From assembly GCA_963771845.1 (NCBI GenBank), contig CAVYVC010000039.1, positions 54,834 to 118,833 of the forward strand: a DNA stretch of 64,000 nucleotides. Direction: 5' to 3'. Below the pieces are notes generated by a model that worked only from the letters and a program-made list of their open reading frames with translations, searched no databases and was not told the DNA's origin. This stretch comes from VAZQ01 sp963771845. GTDB taxonomy: Bacteria; Pseudomonadota; Alphaproteobacteria; Rhizobiales; Xanthobacteraceae. Positions 53,513 through 62,522 of this stretch are shown piece by piece (positions within the stretch are counted from its first letter, which is position 1; every line of letters starts with the position of its first letter). Position numbers and translations under genes: made by a program.

Positions 53513-54205
53513 ATGTCGTGGTCCAGGCGTCTTCTTCGATCTGCGCCAATGCAGACAGCGCTCGCGATCACCGCGGCCGAATATCTGCGTCTGGTCTGGA
53601 AGACCAGCTCGTTCGTAACCGAGCCGGCAGATATATACGAGCGCGTTACGCCTGATCTGCCGGTCATTCTGGCCATGTGGCATGGCCAGCATTTCCTGAT
53701 ACCCTTCATCAAGCGCCCGCATCACCGGGCAAAGGTTTTGATCTCGCGCCACCGCGACGGAGAGCTTAATGCCCGGGTGGCGGAGCGGCTGGGAGTCGGG
53801 GCGATCCGCGGCTCAGGCCATCTCGGCACTGGGTTTGTTGAGAAGGGGGGCGTCGGCGCTTTCAGGCAAATGCTCGCAACGCTGGAAGATGGCTGCAGCA
53901 TCGCACTCACGGCAGACGTGCCCAAGATCGCCCGCGTGGCGGGCATTGGCATCATCAAGCTCGCGAGCGCATCGGGACGGCCGATCTATCCTCTCGCCAT
54001 TGCAACCAGGCGCCGGATAGAGCTCAACACCTGGGATCGCACCAGCGTTCATCTTCCTTTTACGTCGGGTGCCGGTGTCGTCGGCCAGCCGGTGCGAGTG
54101 CCCCCCAACGCGGATCCTGACGTGCTCGAAAGCTCGCGGCTCGCTCTGCAGGCTTCGCTCGACGGCGCGACGGCACGCGCCTATGCACTTGCCGATCGTT
54201 CGTAA
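53513..54205 (+). CDS. DUF374 lysophospholipid acyltransferase-like protein
   Basis: A 230-residue membrane-associated acyltransferase. Family motifs are AMWHGQHFL near residue 54, ISRHRDGE near residue 77, GSGHLG near 100 and TADVPK near 133. DUF374 proteins sit beside waaA in alphaproteobacteria and probably act in envelope lipid assembly. It lies 80 bases after the phosphatase and 12 bases before waaA. Confidence 0.88.
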   Translation: MSWSRRLLRSAPMQTALAITAAEYLRLVWKTSSFVTEPADIYERVTPDLPVILAMWHGQHFLIPFIKRPHHRAKVLISRHRDGELNARVAERLGVGAIRGSGHLGTGFVEKGGVGAFRQMLATLEDGCSIALTADVPKIARVAGIGIIKLASASGRPIYPLAIATRRRIELNTWDRTSVHLPFTSGAGVVGQPVRVPPNADPDVLESSRLALQASLDGATARAYALADRS

Positions 54206-54217
54206 GGGCGTCCGGCC

Positions 54218-55522
54218 GTGCCGCAGGCGTACCCTTTCACCTTGGTCGGCTACCGGCTGCTGACCACGGCAACCGCGCCAGTCGCGCCGCTGCTCATTTC
54301 GCATCGATTGAAGCGAGGCAAGGAGCACCCCGCTCGCCGCCATGAACGCTATGGTCGGACGGAAATCCCGCGTCCATCCGGCCCGCTGGTCTGGATCCAT
54401 TGCGCGAGCGTTGGAGAATTGCTGACCGTCATACCGCTGATCGGCCGGTTGCACGACAAGGCCTTCGCCGTGCTCTGCACGTCCGGAACGCTCACTTCGG
54501 CCGCAATCGCGGAGCTGCGCCTGCCGTCGGGAACCATTCACCAATTCATTACCCTCGATGTTCCGCAATTCGTGGACCGATTTTTTGAGCACTGGCGTCC
54601 TGATATCGCTGTCTTTGTGGAATCGGATCTCTGGCCGAATCTGATCATGGCGGCGACGAAACGCGCTATCCCGTTGATTCTGATCAATGGCAGGCTGTCC
54701 GAACGCTCCTTCAAGCGCTGGCGATGGGCTCCGGGGACGGTTGCAGCCTTGCTGCGCTCGTTTGATCTTTGTCTTGCGCAATCGGCAACCCACGCGGCGC
54801 GATTTCGCGACCTGGGAGCACCGCGCGTCGCCACAACGGGAAATCTCAAGCTCGATGTGCCGGATCCGCCGGCGGACGAGCATGCCCTTGCTCTCCTCAA
54901 GGACGCAATTGCAGGGCGCACTGTCTTTGCCGGCACATCAACCCATGCCGGCGAGGAAATCACTTTGGTCGAAGTCCACCGTCGGCTGCGCAATTCGTTT
55001 CCCCAGCTACTCACGATCATCGCTCCGCGTCATCCCGAGCGCGGTCAAGGCATTCTGGAAATCGTCCGGGCAGCGGATCTGACGGCCAAGGTGCGCTCGC
55101 GCGGGGAACTGCCCGCTTCGGACACCGACATCTACATCGCCGATACAATGGGCGAGCTTGGCTTGATTTACCGCCTTGCTCCGATCGTTTTTGTCGGCGG
55201 CTCGCTCGCAAGGCATGGCGGCCAAAATCCAATTGAACCGGCCAAGCTGGGTGCCGCCATTCTGCATGGACCGCAGGTCTGGAACTTCACCGAAATCTAC
55301 GCTGCGCTCGACAGCGCGCATGGAGCGGAGCTCGTCAGTGACGTTGGCAAGCTTGCGGTCCGCGTCGGGGCCTGGCTCAAGGATGCAGATGCGCGCGCAA
55401 CGGTGGCCGCAGCCGCGCGCGAAACAGTAGCGAGTCTCGGTGGCGCGCTTGAGCGTACCATTTCCGCCCTTGAACCCTACCTCATGCAGATTCGACTCGA
55501 ACGCCGCGCGCCTCATGCGTGA
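54218..55522 (+). CDS. waaA: 3-Deoxy-D-manno-octulosonic acid transferase
   Basis: WaaA (KdtA) transfers Kdo from CMP-Kdo to lipid IVA at the inner membrane. The 434-residue GT30 enzyme has an N-terminal membrane anchor, HASVGE-like WIHCASVGE near residue 65, VESDLWPN near 130, and the C-terminal NPIEPAKLGAAILHGP with GGSLARHGGQ. The GTG start is 12 bases after DUF374, and lpxK overlaps its end. Confidence 0.94.
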   Translation: MPQAYPFTLVGYRLLTTATAPVAPLLISHRLKRGKEHPARRHERYGRTEIPRPSGPLVWIHCASVGELLTVIPLIGRLHDKAFAVLCTSGTLTSAAIAELRLPSGTIHQFITLDVPQFVDRFFEHWRPDIAVFVESDLWPNLIMAATKRAIPLILINGRLSERSFKRWRWAPGTVAALLRSFDLCLAQSATHAARFRDLGAPRVATTGNLKLDVPDPPADEHALALLKDAIAGRTVFAGTSTHAGEEITLVEVHRRLRNSFPQLLTIIAPRHPERGQGILEIVRAADLTAKVRSRGELPASDTDIYIADTMGELGLIYRLAPIVFVGGSLARHGGQNPIEPAKLGAAILHGPQVWNFTEIYAALDSAHGAELVSDVGKLAVRVGAWLKDADARATVAAAARETVASLGGALERTISALEPYLMQIRLERRAPHA

Positions 55523-56537
55523 GCCGTCTTTTTGGTGGCACGAGAGGAGGAGCGCTGCACTCGCGCTTGCTCCGCTGGCCGTGGCTTACGGTGCGGTCGC
55601 GCAGGCACGACTGAGCCGTCGCGGGCGCGATGTGGCGGTACCGGTCATCTGTATCGGCAATCTGACGGTCGGAGGAGCAGGCAAAACTCCAACCGCGCTC
55701 GCGACGGCGCAGATCCTTAAAGCAACGGGCGAGCGGCCCATGTTTCTCACGCGCGGCTACGGCGGCAGCCTCGCTGGCCCGATCGCAGTCGATCCTGCTT
55801 CGCATCGCGCATCGGAGGTCGGTGACGAGCCTCTTCTGCTTGCGAATACAGCTGCGACCACGGTGGCGCGCGACCGCGTCGCAGGCGCCAATTTCTCGAT
55901 CGCAAGAGGCGCAACCGTGATTGTCATGGATGATGGGTTTCAAAATCCAGCGCTGCGCAAAGATCTATCGGTGCTGGTTGTGGACGGCGCCCGCGCCATC
56001 GGCAACGGGCACGTCATTCCGGCCGGCCCCTTGCGCGCGCCGCTTGGGGCGCAGCTGCGCCACGCGCAAGCCCTTGTTCTGATCGGGGCTGCCGCGCGCG
56101 CCGAGGCCGTGGTTGCCGACGCGCGCAAGCGCGGCATTGCAGTCTTTCGCGCGAAGCTGCGGCCCGATCCCCAGTTTGTGGCCGCACTCGGCCGCGGCCG
56201 GGTGCTTGCCTTTGCCGGGATCGGCGACCCCGACAAGTTTTTCGCAACGCTCGTGGATGCGGGGATCGCGGTTGCTTCAACGCGAGCCTTTGCCGATCAC
56301 CATCGCTACACCCAAGCGGAGGCGCGAGCGCTGTGTGAGGAGGCTGATCGCGAGGGCCACGTTCTCGTAACAACCGAGAAGGACCTCGCCCGTCTGCGCG
56401 GAGATGACTCTGTCAGTGAACTTGCCGCGCAAGCCCATGCGCTCCCGGTGGCGCTTGCCTTCGAAGAGGAGGAGGAACGGTTCAGGTCGCTGTTGCTGGA
56501 GGCGATCTCCCAGGCACGTTCAAACAAGCAGAAATGA
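55515..56537 (+). CDS. lpxK: Tetraacyldisaccharide 4'-kinase
   Basis: LpxK phosphorylates the lipid A disaccharide precursor at the 4' position. The 340-residue membrane-associated P-loop kinase has GNLTVGGAGKTPT with the Walker A loop at residues 53-58, RGYGGS near 76, DDGFQNPAL near 138 and TTEKDLARL near the C-terminus. Its start lies within the last codons of waaA, so the two are translationally coupled. Confidence 0.95.
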   Translation: MREPSFWWHERRSAALALAPLAVAYGAVAQARLSRRGRDVAVPVICIGNLTVGGAGKTPTALATAQILKATGERPMFLTRGYGGSLAGPIAVDPASHRASEVGDEPLLLANTAATTVARDRVAGANFSIARGATVIVMDDGFQNPALRKDLSVLVVDGARAIGNGHVIPAGPLRAPLGAQLRHAQALVLIGAAARAEAVVADARKRGIAVFRAKLRPDPQFVAALGRGRVLAFAGIGDPDKFFATLVDAGIAVASTRAFADHHRYTQAEARALCEEADREGHVLVTTEKDLARLRGDDSVSELAAQAHALPVALAFEEEEERFRSLLLEAISQARSNKQK

Positions 56538-56542
56538 AGGTG

Positions 56543-56791
56543 CTACTTTGCGCTGTCGGTTGATGGCGGCCGCCTGAGATTGGGGAAATGACGCCGCAGA
56601 ACGGCGTCCGGATTGATGTAAGGCTCCTGCAACTCGACGCTCCAATATTTCAACTCTTCGAGCGGAATTGGCAGGCCGGTCACCGCACAACGGACGAATG
56701 CGCCAGGGCGCACGACGCGAAAATCGCCGTCGAGATATTTGACCTCGGCCTCGCCGGTCATCGGCGAGGAGCGATCGAAGCGATTGAGCAC
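56543..56791 (-). CDS. DUF2093-family protein
   Basis: An 82-residue protein with the family pattern VKYLDGDFRVVRPGAFVRCAV followed by LKYWSVELQEPYI. DUF2093 is restricted to alphaproteobacteria and is usually found between lpxK and xseA, as here. The function is unknown. It is convergent with lpxK. Confidence 0.88.
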   Translation of the reverse strand: MLNRFDRSSPMTGEAEVKYLDGDFRVVRPGAFVRCAVTGLPIPLEELKYWSVELQEPYINPDAVLRRHFPNLRRPPSTDSAK

Positions 56792-56913
56792 CTGTCGTTC
56801 TCCACCCGCAATGGCGCCACGTCGCGAGATTCGACGATGGCTTCATATAGGCGTCATATAAGATAGTCGATCGGCCCGCCGCGTGTAAGGCGCCGCACCG
56901 CGCCGCCCTGATC

Positions 56914-56981
56914 GTAGCCGGGATGAGCGAAGAGATATCCCGGGGCCGTTCCCCGCATTTCGCTACGCTCATGCGGGCTAC
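56914..56981. repeat. Dispersed palindromic intergenic repeat, copy 2
   Basis: The segment begins GTAGCCGGGATGAGCG and ends GCTAC, with CCCCGCAT/ATGCGGG forming an internal hairpin. The part at 56951-56981 is the reverse complement of 1943-1973 with one mismatch. It lies between the DUF2093 and xseA genes. Confidence 0.75.
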
Positions 56982-57002
56982 AATCGCAATCTGATCGCCT
57001 GA

Positions 57003-58598
57003 TCAGCCGAACAGGCTGCCTTGCCCGGTGTCACCGCCGCCAGATGGGCGCTGCTTGAGCGAGGATTGCGGCTTGGCAACCGCGGTGCTGGTTCGATCGT
57101 GCGCCCGGGCACGCACGCGTCCGTCGAAAAACTCGATATCCATTTCGGAGCCGGGGCGGACCGCCGCTGCTTCCCGCAACGGCTTGCCCTTGAGATCACG
57201 CACCAGGGCGAAGCCGCGGGCAAGCACGCCGCGATGCGACAGCGCATTGAGCAATTGGCCAGCGCTTTCAAGCGACGCGACGCGCTGCCGGATGAGAAGC
57301 CGCATCGCCCTTTCGCCGCGTCCGGAAAGTGCAACCACGCGCTCACGCGCGCGCAGGATGCGATTGCGATAATTCTCGGCATTGGCGCGAAGCCCCACCG
57401 CAAGGCGCGCGGTGGCACCCGCAAGCCGCTCGCCTCGCCGTTGCCGCAGAATGTACTCGGCGCGCTGTGCTCGTTCGTTCAGCGCGCAAACGTGCTCGCA
57501 GCACCGCTCGATGCGTGTGCGCAGGATGTGCGGGCCAAGCCTGCCGGCGAGCCGCGAAAACTGCGAATGATGGATCTGTGCATTGGCAATGAGCGCGCGC
57601 GGAAGCCGCGCGCCGGCATGATCGAGGCGCTGGCGGGGGAGCGCCAGCAATGCCTCCGCGCTTGGCAACGCCCGCGCGGCAGCACGCAGCTCTGCGTGCC
57701 GCGCCTCGTGGCCACGCTGCCAGCACGCGAGCGAACGGCGCGCCACGGCCTCGATTCGCAACAGCAGGTCGGCGCGGACCGGAACCGCCATTTCCGCGGC
57801 CGCGGTCGGCGTCGGCGCCCGCACGTCGGCGGAAAAATCAATCAGGGTTATGTCGGTTTCGTGCCCCACCGCCGAAATAAGAGGGATCACGCTCGCGGCG
57901 GCCGCACGCACGACGATCTCTTCATTGAAGCACCACAAATCCTCGATCGACCCGCCGCCGCGGGCGACAATGATCAGATCCGGCCTGGGGATGAAGCCTG
58001 GCTCGGCAAGCGCGTTGAAGCCGGCAATGGCGGCGGCCACTTCTTCGGCCGCTCCGTCTCCCTGCACCCGCACCGGCCAGACGATGACCCGCCGCGGGAA
58101 ACGGTTGGCCAGGCGATGAAGGATGTCGCGAATAACGGCACCGGCGGGAGAGGTGATCACGCCAATGAGATCGGGCAGAAACGGCAACCGCTGTTTGCGC
58201 GCCGGATCGAACAGTCCCTCGGCCGCAAGCCGCCGCTTGCGTTCCTCGATCAGCGCCATGAGCGCCCCGACACCGGCAGGTTCGAGGGTTTCGATAACGA
58301 TCTGGTATTTCGAGCCGCCGGGATAGGTTGTCAGGCGGCCGGTGACGACGACTTCAAGCCCTTCGACCGGCTTGATGCGCATGCGCGCAAACGCCGTCTT
58401 CCAGATCACCGCCTCGATTTTTGCGCTGTCGTCCTTGAGACCGAAATAACAGTGCCCGGATGAATGCGGACCACGATAGCCCGATATCTCGCCGCGCACG
58501 CGCACATACGCAAACGCATCCTCAACGGTCTTTCGCAGCGCCGCCGAGAGCTCCGAAACCGTCCACTCGCGAATATTGACGCGCGCAGGCTCGTTCAT
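57003..58598 (-). CDS. xseA: Exodeoxyribonuclease VII large subunit
   Basis: XseA is the catalytic subunit of exonuclease VII, which degrades single-stranded DNA. The 531-residue protein has an N-terminal OB fold (about 10-105, with VRVRGEISGYRGPHSSGHCYFGLKDD), the catalytic domain with IIVARGGGSIEDLWCFNEE and SAVGHETDITLIDFSADVRAPTPTAAAE (about 225-290), a long Arg-rich coiled coil, and a C-terminal LARGFALV segment. The start at 58598 follows GGAGC; the longer reading has poor composition. Confidence 0.94.
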   Translation of the reverse strand: MNEPARVNIREWTVSELSAALRKTVEDAFAYVRVRGEISGYRGPHSSGHCYFGLKDDSAKIEAVIWKTAFARMRIKPVEGLEVVVTGRLTTYPGGSKYQIVIETLEPAGVGALMALIEERKRRLAAEGLFDPARKQRLPFLPDLIGVITSPAGAVIRDILHRLANRFPRRVIVWPVRVQGDGAAEEVAAAIAGFNALAEPGFIPRPDLIIVARGGGSIEDLWCFNEEIVVRAAAASVIPLISAVGHETDITLIDFSADVRAPTPTAAAEMAVPVRADLLLRIEAVARRSLACWQRGHEARHAELRAAARALPSAEALLALPRQRLDHAGARLPRALIANAQIHHSQFSRLAGRLGPHILRTRIERCCEHVCALNERAQRAEYILRQRRGERLAGATARLAVGLRANAENYRNRILRARERVVALSGRGERAMRLLIRQRVASLESAGQLLNALSHRGVLARGFALVRDLKGKPLREAAAVRPGSEMDIEFFDGRVRARAHDRTSTAVAKPQSSLKQRPSGGGDTGQGSLFG

Positions 58599-58609
58599 GA
58601 AGCTCCAGT

Positions 58610-59017
58610 TTAACCGTTCGATTTTGCGTCGTATTGCTCGTCGCTGACGTGTTCGAGCCAGGTGACATGCTTGCCGTCGAGATGCTCCTGCATTGCAATG
58701 TGCACCATATCGGTCTGCGGCCCCGCGCCGTGCCAGTGCTTTTCCGCAGGTGCAATCCAAACCGTGTCGCCGGCGCGGATCTCGCGCACCGGACCGCCCC
58801 ACAGCTGGACGCGCCCGACGCCGGAGAGGACATGCAATGTCTGACCGAGCGGATGGGTGTGCCATGCGGTTCGCGCGCGGGGCTCAAAGCGCACCCACGC
58901 GCATCTGATGCGTGCCGGTGCCGGTGCCTCGATGATCGGGTTCTGCCATACCGTTCCCGTGAACAATTCCGGTGGCATGCGGCGTGAAGGCATCGAGCCC
59001 AGCGGTTTGATATCCAT
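58610..59017 (-). CDS. Cupin-domain protein
   Basis: A 135-residue single cupin. Both metal-site motifs are present: WHTHPLGQTLHVLSGVGRVQ near residue 52 and GDTVWIAPAEKHWHGAGP near residue 83. The family includes proteins annotated as carboxymuconolactone-decarboxylase-associated cupins, but no enzyme can be assigned. It lies 11 bases ahead of xseA on the same strand. Confidence 0.88.
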   Translation of the reverse strand: MDIKPLGSMPSRRMPPELFTGTVWQNPIIEAPAPARIRCAWVRFEPRARTAWHTHPLGQTLHVLSGVGRVQLWGGPVREIRAGDTVWIAPAEKHWHGAGPQTDMVHIAMQEHLDGKHVTWLEHVSDEQYDAKSNG

Positions 59018-59115
59018 GAACTCTCTTTTCCTCGTTTTGATTCCGCGGCGTCCTAGCACCGATCGGTGCAGGCTGGTAGATCAGCCGGGAAAACCGGCCA
59101 GGCGATCCGGCACAG

Positions 59116-60393
59116 ATGAATATCCTTATTCTCGGCTCGGGCGGGCGCGAGCACGCTCTGGCGTGGAAGATTGCGGGAAGCCCGCTCGTTGAGCGGCTCT
59201 ACTGCGCGCCGGGCAACGCCGGCATTGCAAAGGAATGCGAGCTGGTGGGGCTCGATCCCTCCGATCATGCCGCCGTGCGCGCATTTTCCAAAGCCCGCAA
59301 GATTGATCTCGTTGTGGTCGGGCCGGAGGCGCCGCTCTGCGCCGGCATTGTAGATGATCTCGCCGCCGCCGGTATCAAGGCGTTCGGACCGAGCCGGGCA
59401 GCCGCGCGCCTCGAAGGCTCCAAGGGATTTACCAAGAACCTGTGCAAGGCCAACAATATTCCAACCGCTGCCTATGCCCGCTTCAACGCCGCGGCCCCTG
59501 CAATCGCCTATATCCGCCAACATCGCCTCCCGGTGGTGGTGAAAGCGGACGGGCTTGCCGCCGGCAAGGGCGTGGTCGTCGCGGAGAGTTTGGCCGAAGC
59601 GCAATCGGCGATTGAGAGAATGTTCGCCGGCGAGCTTGGCGCCGCCGGGGCCGAACTGGTGATCGAGGAATTCCTGCAGGGAGAAGAGGCATCGTTCTTC
59701 GCGCTTTGCGACGGCGAGACCGCGATTGCGCTTGCCTGCGCGCAGGATCACAAACGCGCTTTCGACGGCGATCGCGGACCCAACACGGGCGGCATGGGCG
59801 CCTACTCGCCGGCACCGGTCATGAGTGATGGTCTCTCTTCGCGCGTGATGAACGAGATCGTAATGCCGACCGTGCGCGTCATGAAATCCATGGGAACGCC
59901 GTACAAGGGCGTGCTTTATGCCGGCTTGATGATCACCTCGGCCGGGCCGCAGCTCATTGAATACAACGTGCGCTTCGGCGATCCCGAATGCCAGGTTCTG
60001 ATGCTGCGCCTGATGTCGGACCTCGTCCCTGCGCTGCTCGCCTGCTGTGACGGCGTGCTCAAGAATTTCGATCTGCGCTGGTACGCCGATGCTGCCTTGA
60101 CCGTTGTCATGGCGGCAAAAGGCTATCCCGGCGCCTATGCCAAAGGCTCCCTCATCGAGGGACTCGATGCAGCCGCCGCGGTCGAAGGGGTCGAGATCTT
60201 TCATGCCGGCACCTTGGCGCAAGATGGACGCATTCTTGCCAACGGCGGGCGCGTGCTCGATGTCTGCGCAACGGGCAAGACGATTGCGCAAGCACAGGCG
60301 CGCGCCTATCGCGCGGTAGATTGCATCCGCTGGAGCGATGGTTTCTGCCGGCGCGATATCGGGTTCCAGGCGATTGCAAGAGAGAAGCCTTAG
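59116..60393 (+). CDS. purD: Phosphoribosylamine-glycine ligase
   Basis: PurD makes glycinamide ribonucleotide in purine synthesis. The 425-residue ATP-grasp enzyme has the N-terminal NILILGSGGREHALAWK, the ATP-binding VVVKADGLAAGKGVVVAE near residue 140, GPNTGGMGAYSPAP near 216 and RFGDPECQ near 290. The stop codon TAG at 60391-60393 is intact although its last two bases belong to the target duplication of the adjacent insertion sequence. Confidence 0.96.
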   Translation: MNILILGSGGREHALAWKIAGSPLVERLYCAPGNAGIAKECELVGLDPSDHAAVRAFSKARKIDLVVVGPEAPLCAGIVDDLAAAGIKAFGPSRAAARLEGSKGFTKNLCKANNIPTAAYARFNAAAPAIAYIRQHRLPVVVKADGLAAGKGVVVAESLAEAQSAIERMFAGELGAAGAELVIEEFLQGEEASFFALCDGETAIALACAQDHKRAFDGDRGPNTGGMGAYSPAPVMSDGLSSRVMNEIVMPTVRVMKSMGTPYKGVLYAGLMITSAGPQLIEYNVRFGDPECQVLMLRLMSDLVPALLACCDGVLKNFDLRWYADAALTVVMAAKGYPGAYAKGSLIEGLDAAAAVEGVEIFHAGTLAQDGRILANGGRVLDVCATGKTIAQAQARAYRAVDCIRWSDGFCRRDIGFQAIAREKP

Positions 60394-60396
60394 TCT
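60392..60396. repeat. Target-site duplication (left copy) of the first insertion sequence
   Basis: AGTCT directly left of the inverted repeat. The matching copy is at 63996-64000, after the nested IS630 element. Two of its bases belong to the purD stop codon. Confidence 0.65.
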
Positions 60397-60504
60397 AGTT
60401 TCTGTCGCGAAACGCAGATTAGCACGGAAAAATAAGGCTTTCTATGCATTTGGCTGCTTGCTTTTTTGCTTGACTTGTACGTGTGTATTATATCACACTA
60501 ATGC

Positions 60505-60855
60505 ATGAAAGAAGCACGATTCGAATCGCCGTCCGACGTTGTGCATTGGCTGGAGAGCGAGGCGACAAGGCTTTGGCCCGCACTTCTCGGATCGCTGAGC
60601 TTTCGTCGCAGCCCATGCGTGCGCGAGAACTGCCCAGCCTGCATGTCCGGCGAACAACATCCGAGCCATGTTCTTTATGGCCGACTGAAAGGCCGCCGCA
60701 TCGCTGTTTATGTTCCCGAAGAGCTGGTGCCGGAGGTGCGCCGCAGCCTGGACAATGGCCGCGCCTTACAGGAGCTGCTGCAACAAGCGGCGCCACGGTA
60801 CATCAAAGCGTTGAAGCGAGAACGGGCGAAAGCGCCGAAGATGAAGAAGGGCTGA
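60505..60855 (+). CDS. DUF6788-like accessory protein of the insertion sequence
   Basis: A 116-residue protein with CVRENCPAC near residue 36 and GEQHPSHVLYGRLKGRRIAVYV near residue 50, followed by a basic helix-rich C-terminus. The Cys cluster suggests zinc binding. It sits 3 bases before the transposase GTG, so the two are translationally coupled and it is probably part of the element. The role is unknown; DNA binding or transposition control is possible. Confidence 0.75.
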   Translation: MKEARFESPSDVVHWLESEATRLWPALLGSLSFRRSPCVRENCPACMSGEQHPSHVLYGRLKGRRIAVYVPEELVPEVRRSLDNGRALQELLQQAAPRYIKALKRERAKAPKMKKG

Positions 60856-60858
60856 GCG

Positions 60859-62295
60859 GTGTCGAGAGCGACGGCGCGACAGTTCAGTTTTGCCGACTGG
60901 GAATTGATGCAGCAGGGCAAGCCGGGCGTGCGCCTGGAGCCGCTGCTGGAGGCTATATCCAACTTTCTCGATGAACAGGCGGGGATGATCGAGTGCATCC
61001 GGCGCGATCTGGTGCGAGGACTGAAGAAGCCGGGGAGCGGCCGTAACGGATTAACGCCGAGTCAAATCTTGCGTTCGCTGGTTCTGATGCGGCTGAAGAA
61101 TTGGGACTATCGCGAGCTGCGCGAACGGATCGCCGACGGGTTGACGTTGCGTCAGTTCACCGACTTTTACTGCGCGCCGGTGCCTAAACATGACGCCTTT
61201 CAGCGCAGCTTCGTTCGTCTGACGCCGCAGACCCTCAAAGCCATTAATGAATTGGTAGTCCGGGCAGCCGTCGAGCTCGGCTTGGAGGATGGCGCCAAGC
61301 TGCGGGTCGACACCACGGTGGTGCAGACCGACATTCATCATCCCACCGACAACACCTTGCTGTGGGATGTCGTGCGCGTCGTCACGCGCCTGGTCGGGCG
61401 TCTGGCAAACGCGCTGGAACAGCGACGAATCAAGGGTTTTTGCAATCGCACGCGGTCAGCGCGGCGTCGCATGTACGAGATCCAGCGGATGACGACGAGG
61501 CAACGTCATGCGCAGCAGAGCGGAACATACCGCGCGCTCATCGGCATTGCCGAAGAGGTCGTAGGGAACGCGCGAGCGGCGCTCGAAACGACCCGCAGCA
61601 TATGCGGCAGGGATGTGTTCGCTGCCATGGCCATCGAAGAACTGCGCAAACAGATCGAGCATTTTTGCGGGCTTGGCAGCCGTGTGATCGATCAGGCACG
61701 TCGCCGCGTACTGGATGGCGAGCAGGTTCCCAACGACCAGAAGATCTATTCCATTTTCGAGCCCCACACCGACCTGATCAAGCGCGGCAAGGTGCGAACG
61801 CCCATCGAGTTCGGCCATAAGGTATTCCTCGCTGAAAGCGCGCAAGGCTTGGTCACGCAATACGAGGTGCTGAACGGAAATCCATCCGACGAGATCCACG
61901 TGACTCCTTCGCTTCGGCGCCACAGACAAGGCTTTGGTCGGGCGCCGGAATTGTACGGCTCGGATCGCGGCTTCTTCAGTGAACAAAACTTGGCATCCTG
62001 CAAGCACGATGGCGTCAAAGTGGTGTGCATTCCGCAGCGCGGTGGCAAGAAAACTGCGGAGCGCGAAGGCTTCGAGAAGAGCGCAGACTTCAAGCAAGGT
62101 CAGCGCTTTCGCGCCGGCATCGAAGGGCGCATCTCGGTGCTGCTGCGAGGTCGCGGCATGAAGCGATGTCTCGCACAGGGGAGAGATCGCTTTGAGTTGT
62201 TGGTTGGGGCAGCCGTGCTCGCCAATAACCTCATGAGAATCGCCGACCTGCTGGCCAAACAAAAACAATCGTCTTGCAGACGAAAAGCCGCTTGA
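60859..62295 (+). CDS. ISNCY-like DDE transposase
   Basis: A 478-residue transposase. The N-terminal half has LTPSQILRSLVLMRLKNWDYRELRERIADG and TLRQFTDFY; the catalytic core follows with the first Asp in KLRVDTTVVQTDIHHPTDN near residue 151 and a second Asp in YGSDRGFFSEQN near 370. The family assignment to ISNCY is from memory of similar proteins and is less certain than the transposase function. The frame is intact, so the enzyme may be active. Confidence 0.85.
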   Translation: MSRATARQFSFADWELMQQGKPGVRLEPLLEAISNFLDEQAGMIECIRRDLVRGLKKPGSGRNGLTPSQILRSLVLMRLKNWDYRELRERIADGLTLRQFTDFYCAPVPKHDAFQRSFVRLTPQTLKAINELVVRAAVELGLEDGAKLRVDTTVVQTDIHHPTDNTLLWDVVRVVTRLVGRLANALEQRRIKGFCNRTRSARRRMYEIQRMTTRQRHAQQSGTYRALIGIAEEVVGNARAALETTRSICGRDVFAAMAIEELRKQIEHFCGLGSRVIDQARRRVLDGEQVPNDQKIYSIFEPHTDLIKRGKVRTPIEFGHKVFLAESAQGLVTQYEVLNGNPSDEIHVTPSLRRHRQGFGRAPELYGSDRGFFSEQNLASCKHDGVKVVCIPQRGGKKTAEREGFEKSADFKQGQRFRAGIEGRISVLLRGRGMKRCLAQGRDRFELLVGAAVLANNLMRIADLLAKQKQSSCRRKAA

Positions 62296-62522
62296 CGCTA
62301 TCTCGGCAACTGCTTCCCGGCAGCTCAAGGCTGCCGCGACTCGCCGTGTCTAAAACGGCAAGTCCGCCCCTCAGTTCCAACTCAGGGCTGAAAATCGACC
62401 GCCTGGAAGCTTGTCAACGCCGCTGTCTCCTGCCAATTTGTGCCCAATCCATCGATACAACTTGAATTGTACCCATTCAATCCAGGCGTTTCGCGACAGA
62501 AACTAGTACCTCTGCACAGTGA

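Larger units (their letters stand above)
60397..62504 (+). mobile_element. Insertion sequence with ISNCY-like transposase and a DUF6788-like gene
   Basis: Perfect 19-bp terminal inverted repeats (AGTTTCTGTCGCGAAACGC at 60397-60415 and its complement at 62486-62504) bound a 2108-bp element. It encodes a small Cys protein and a transposase. The 190 bases after the transposase stop hold no gene. The element lies immediately after the purD stop, with a 5-bp AGTCT duplication once the nested IS630 is removed. Confidence 0.85.
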
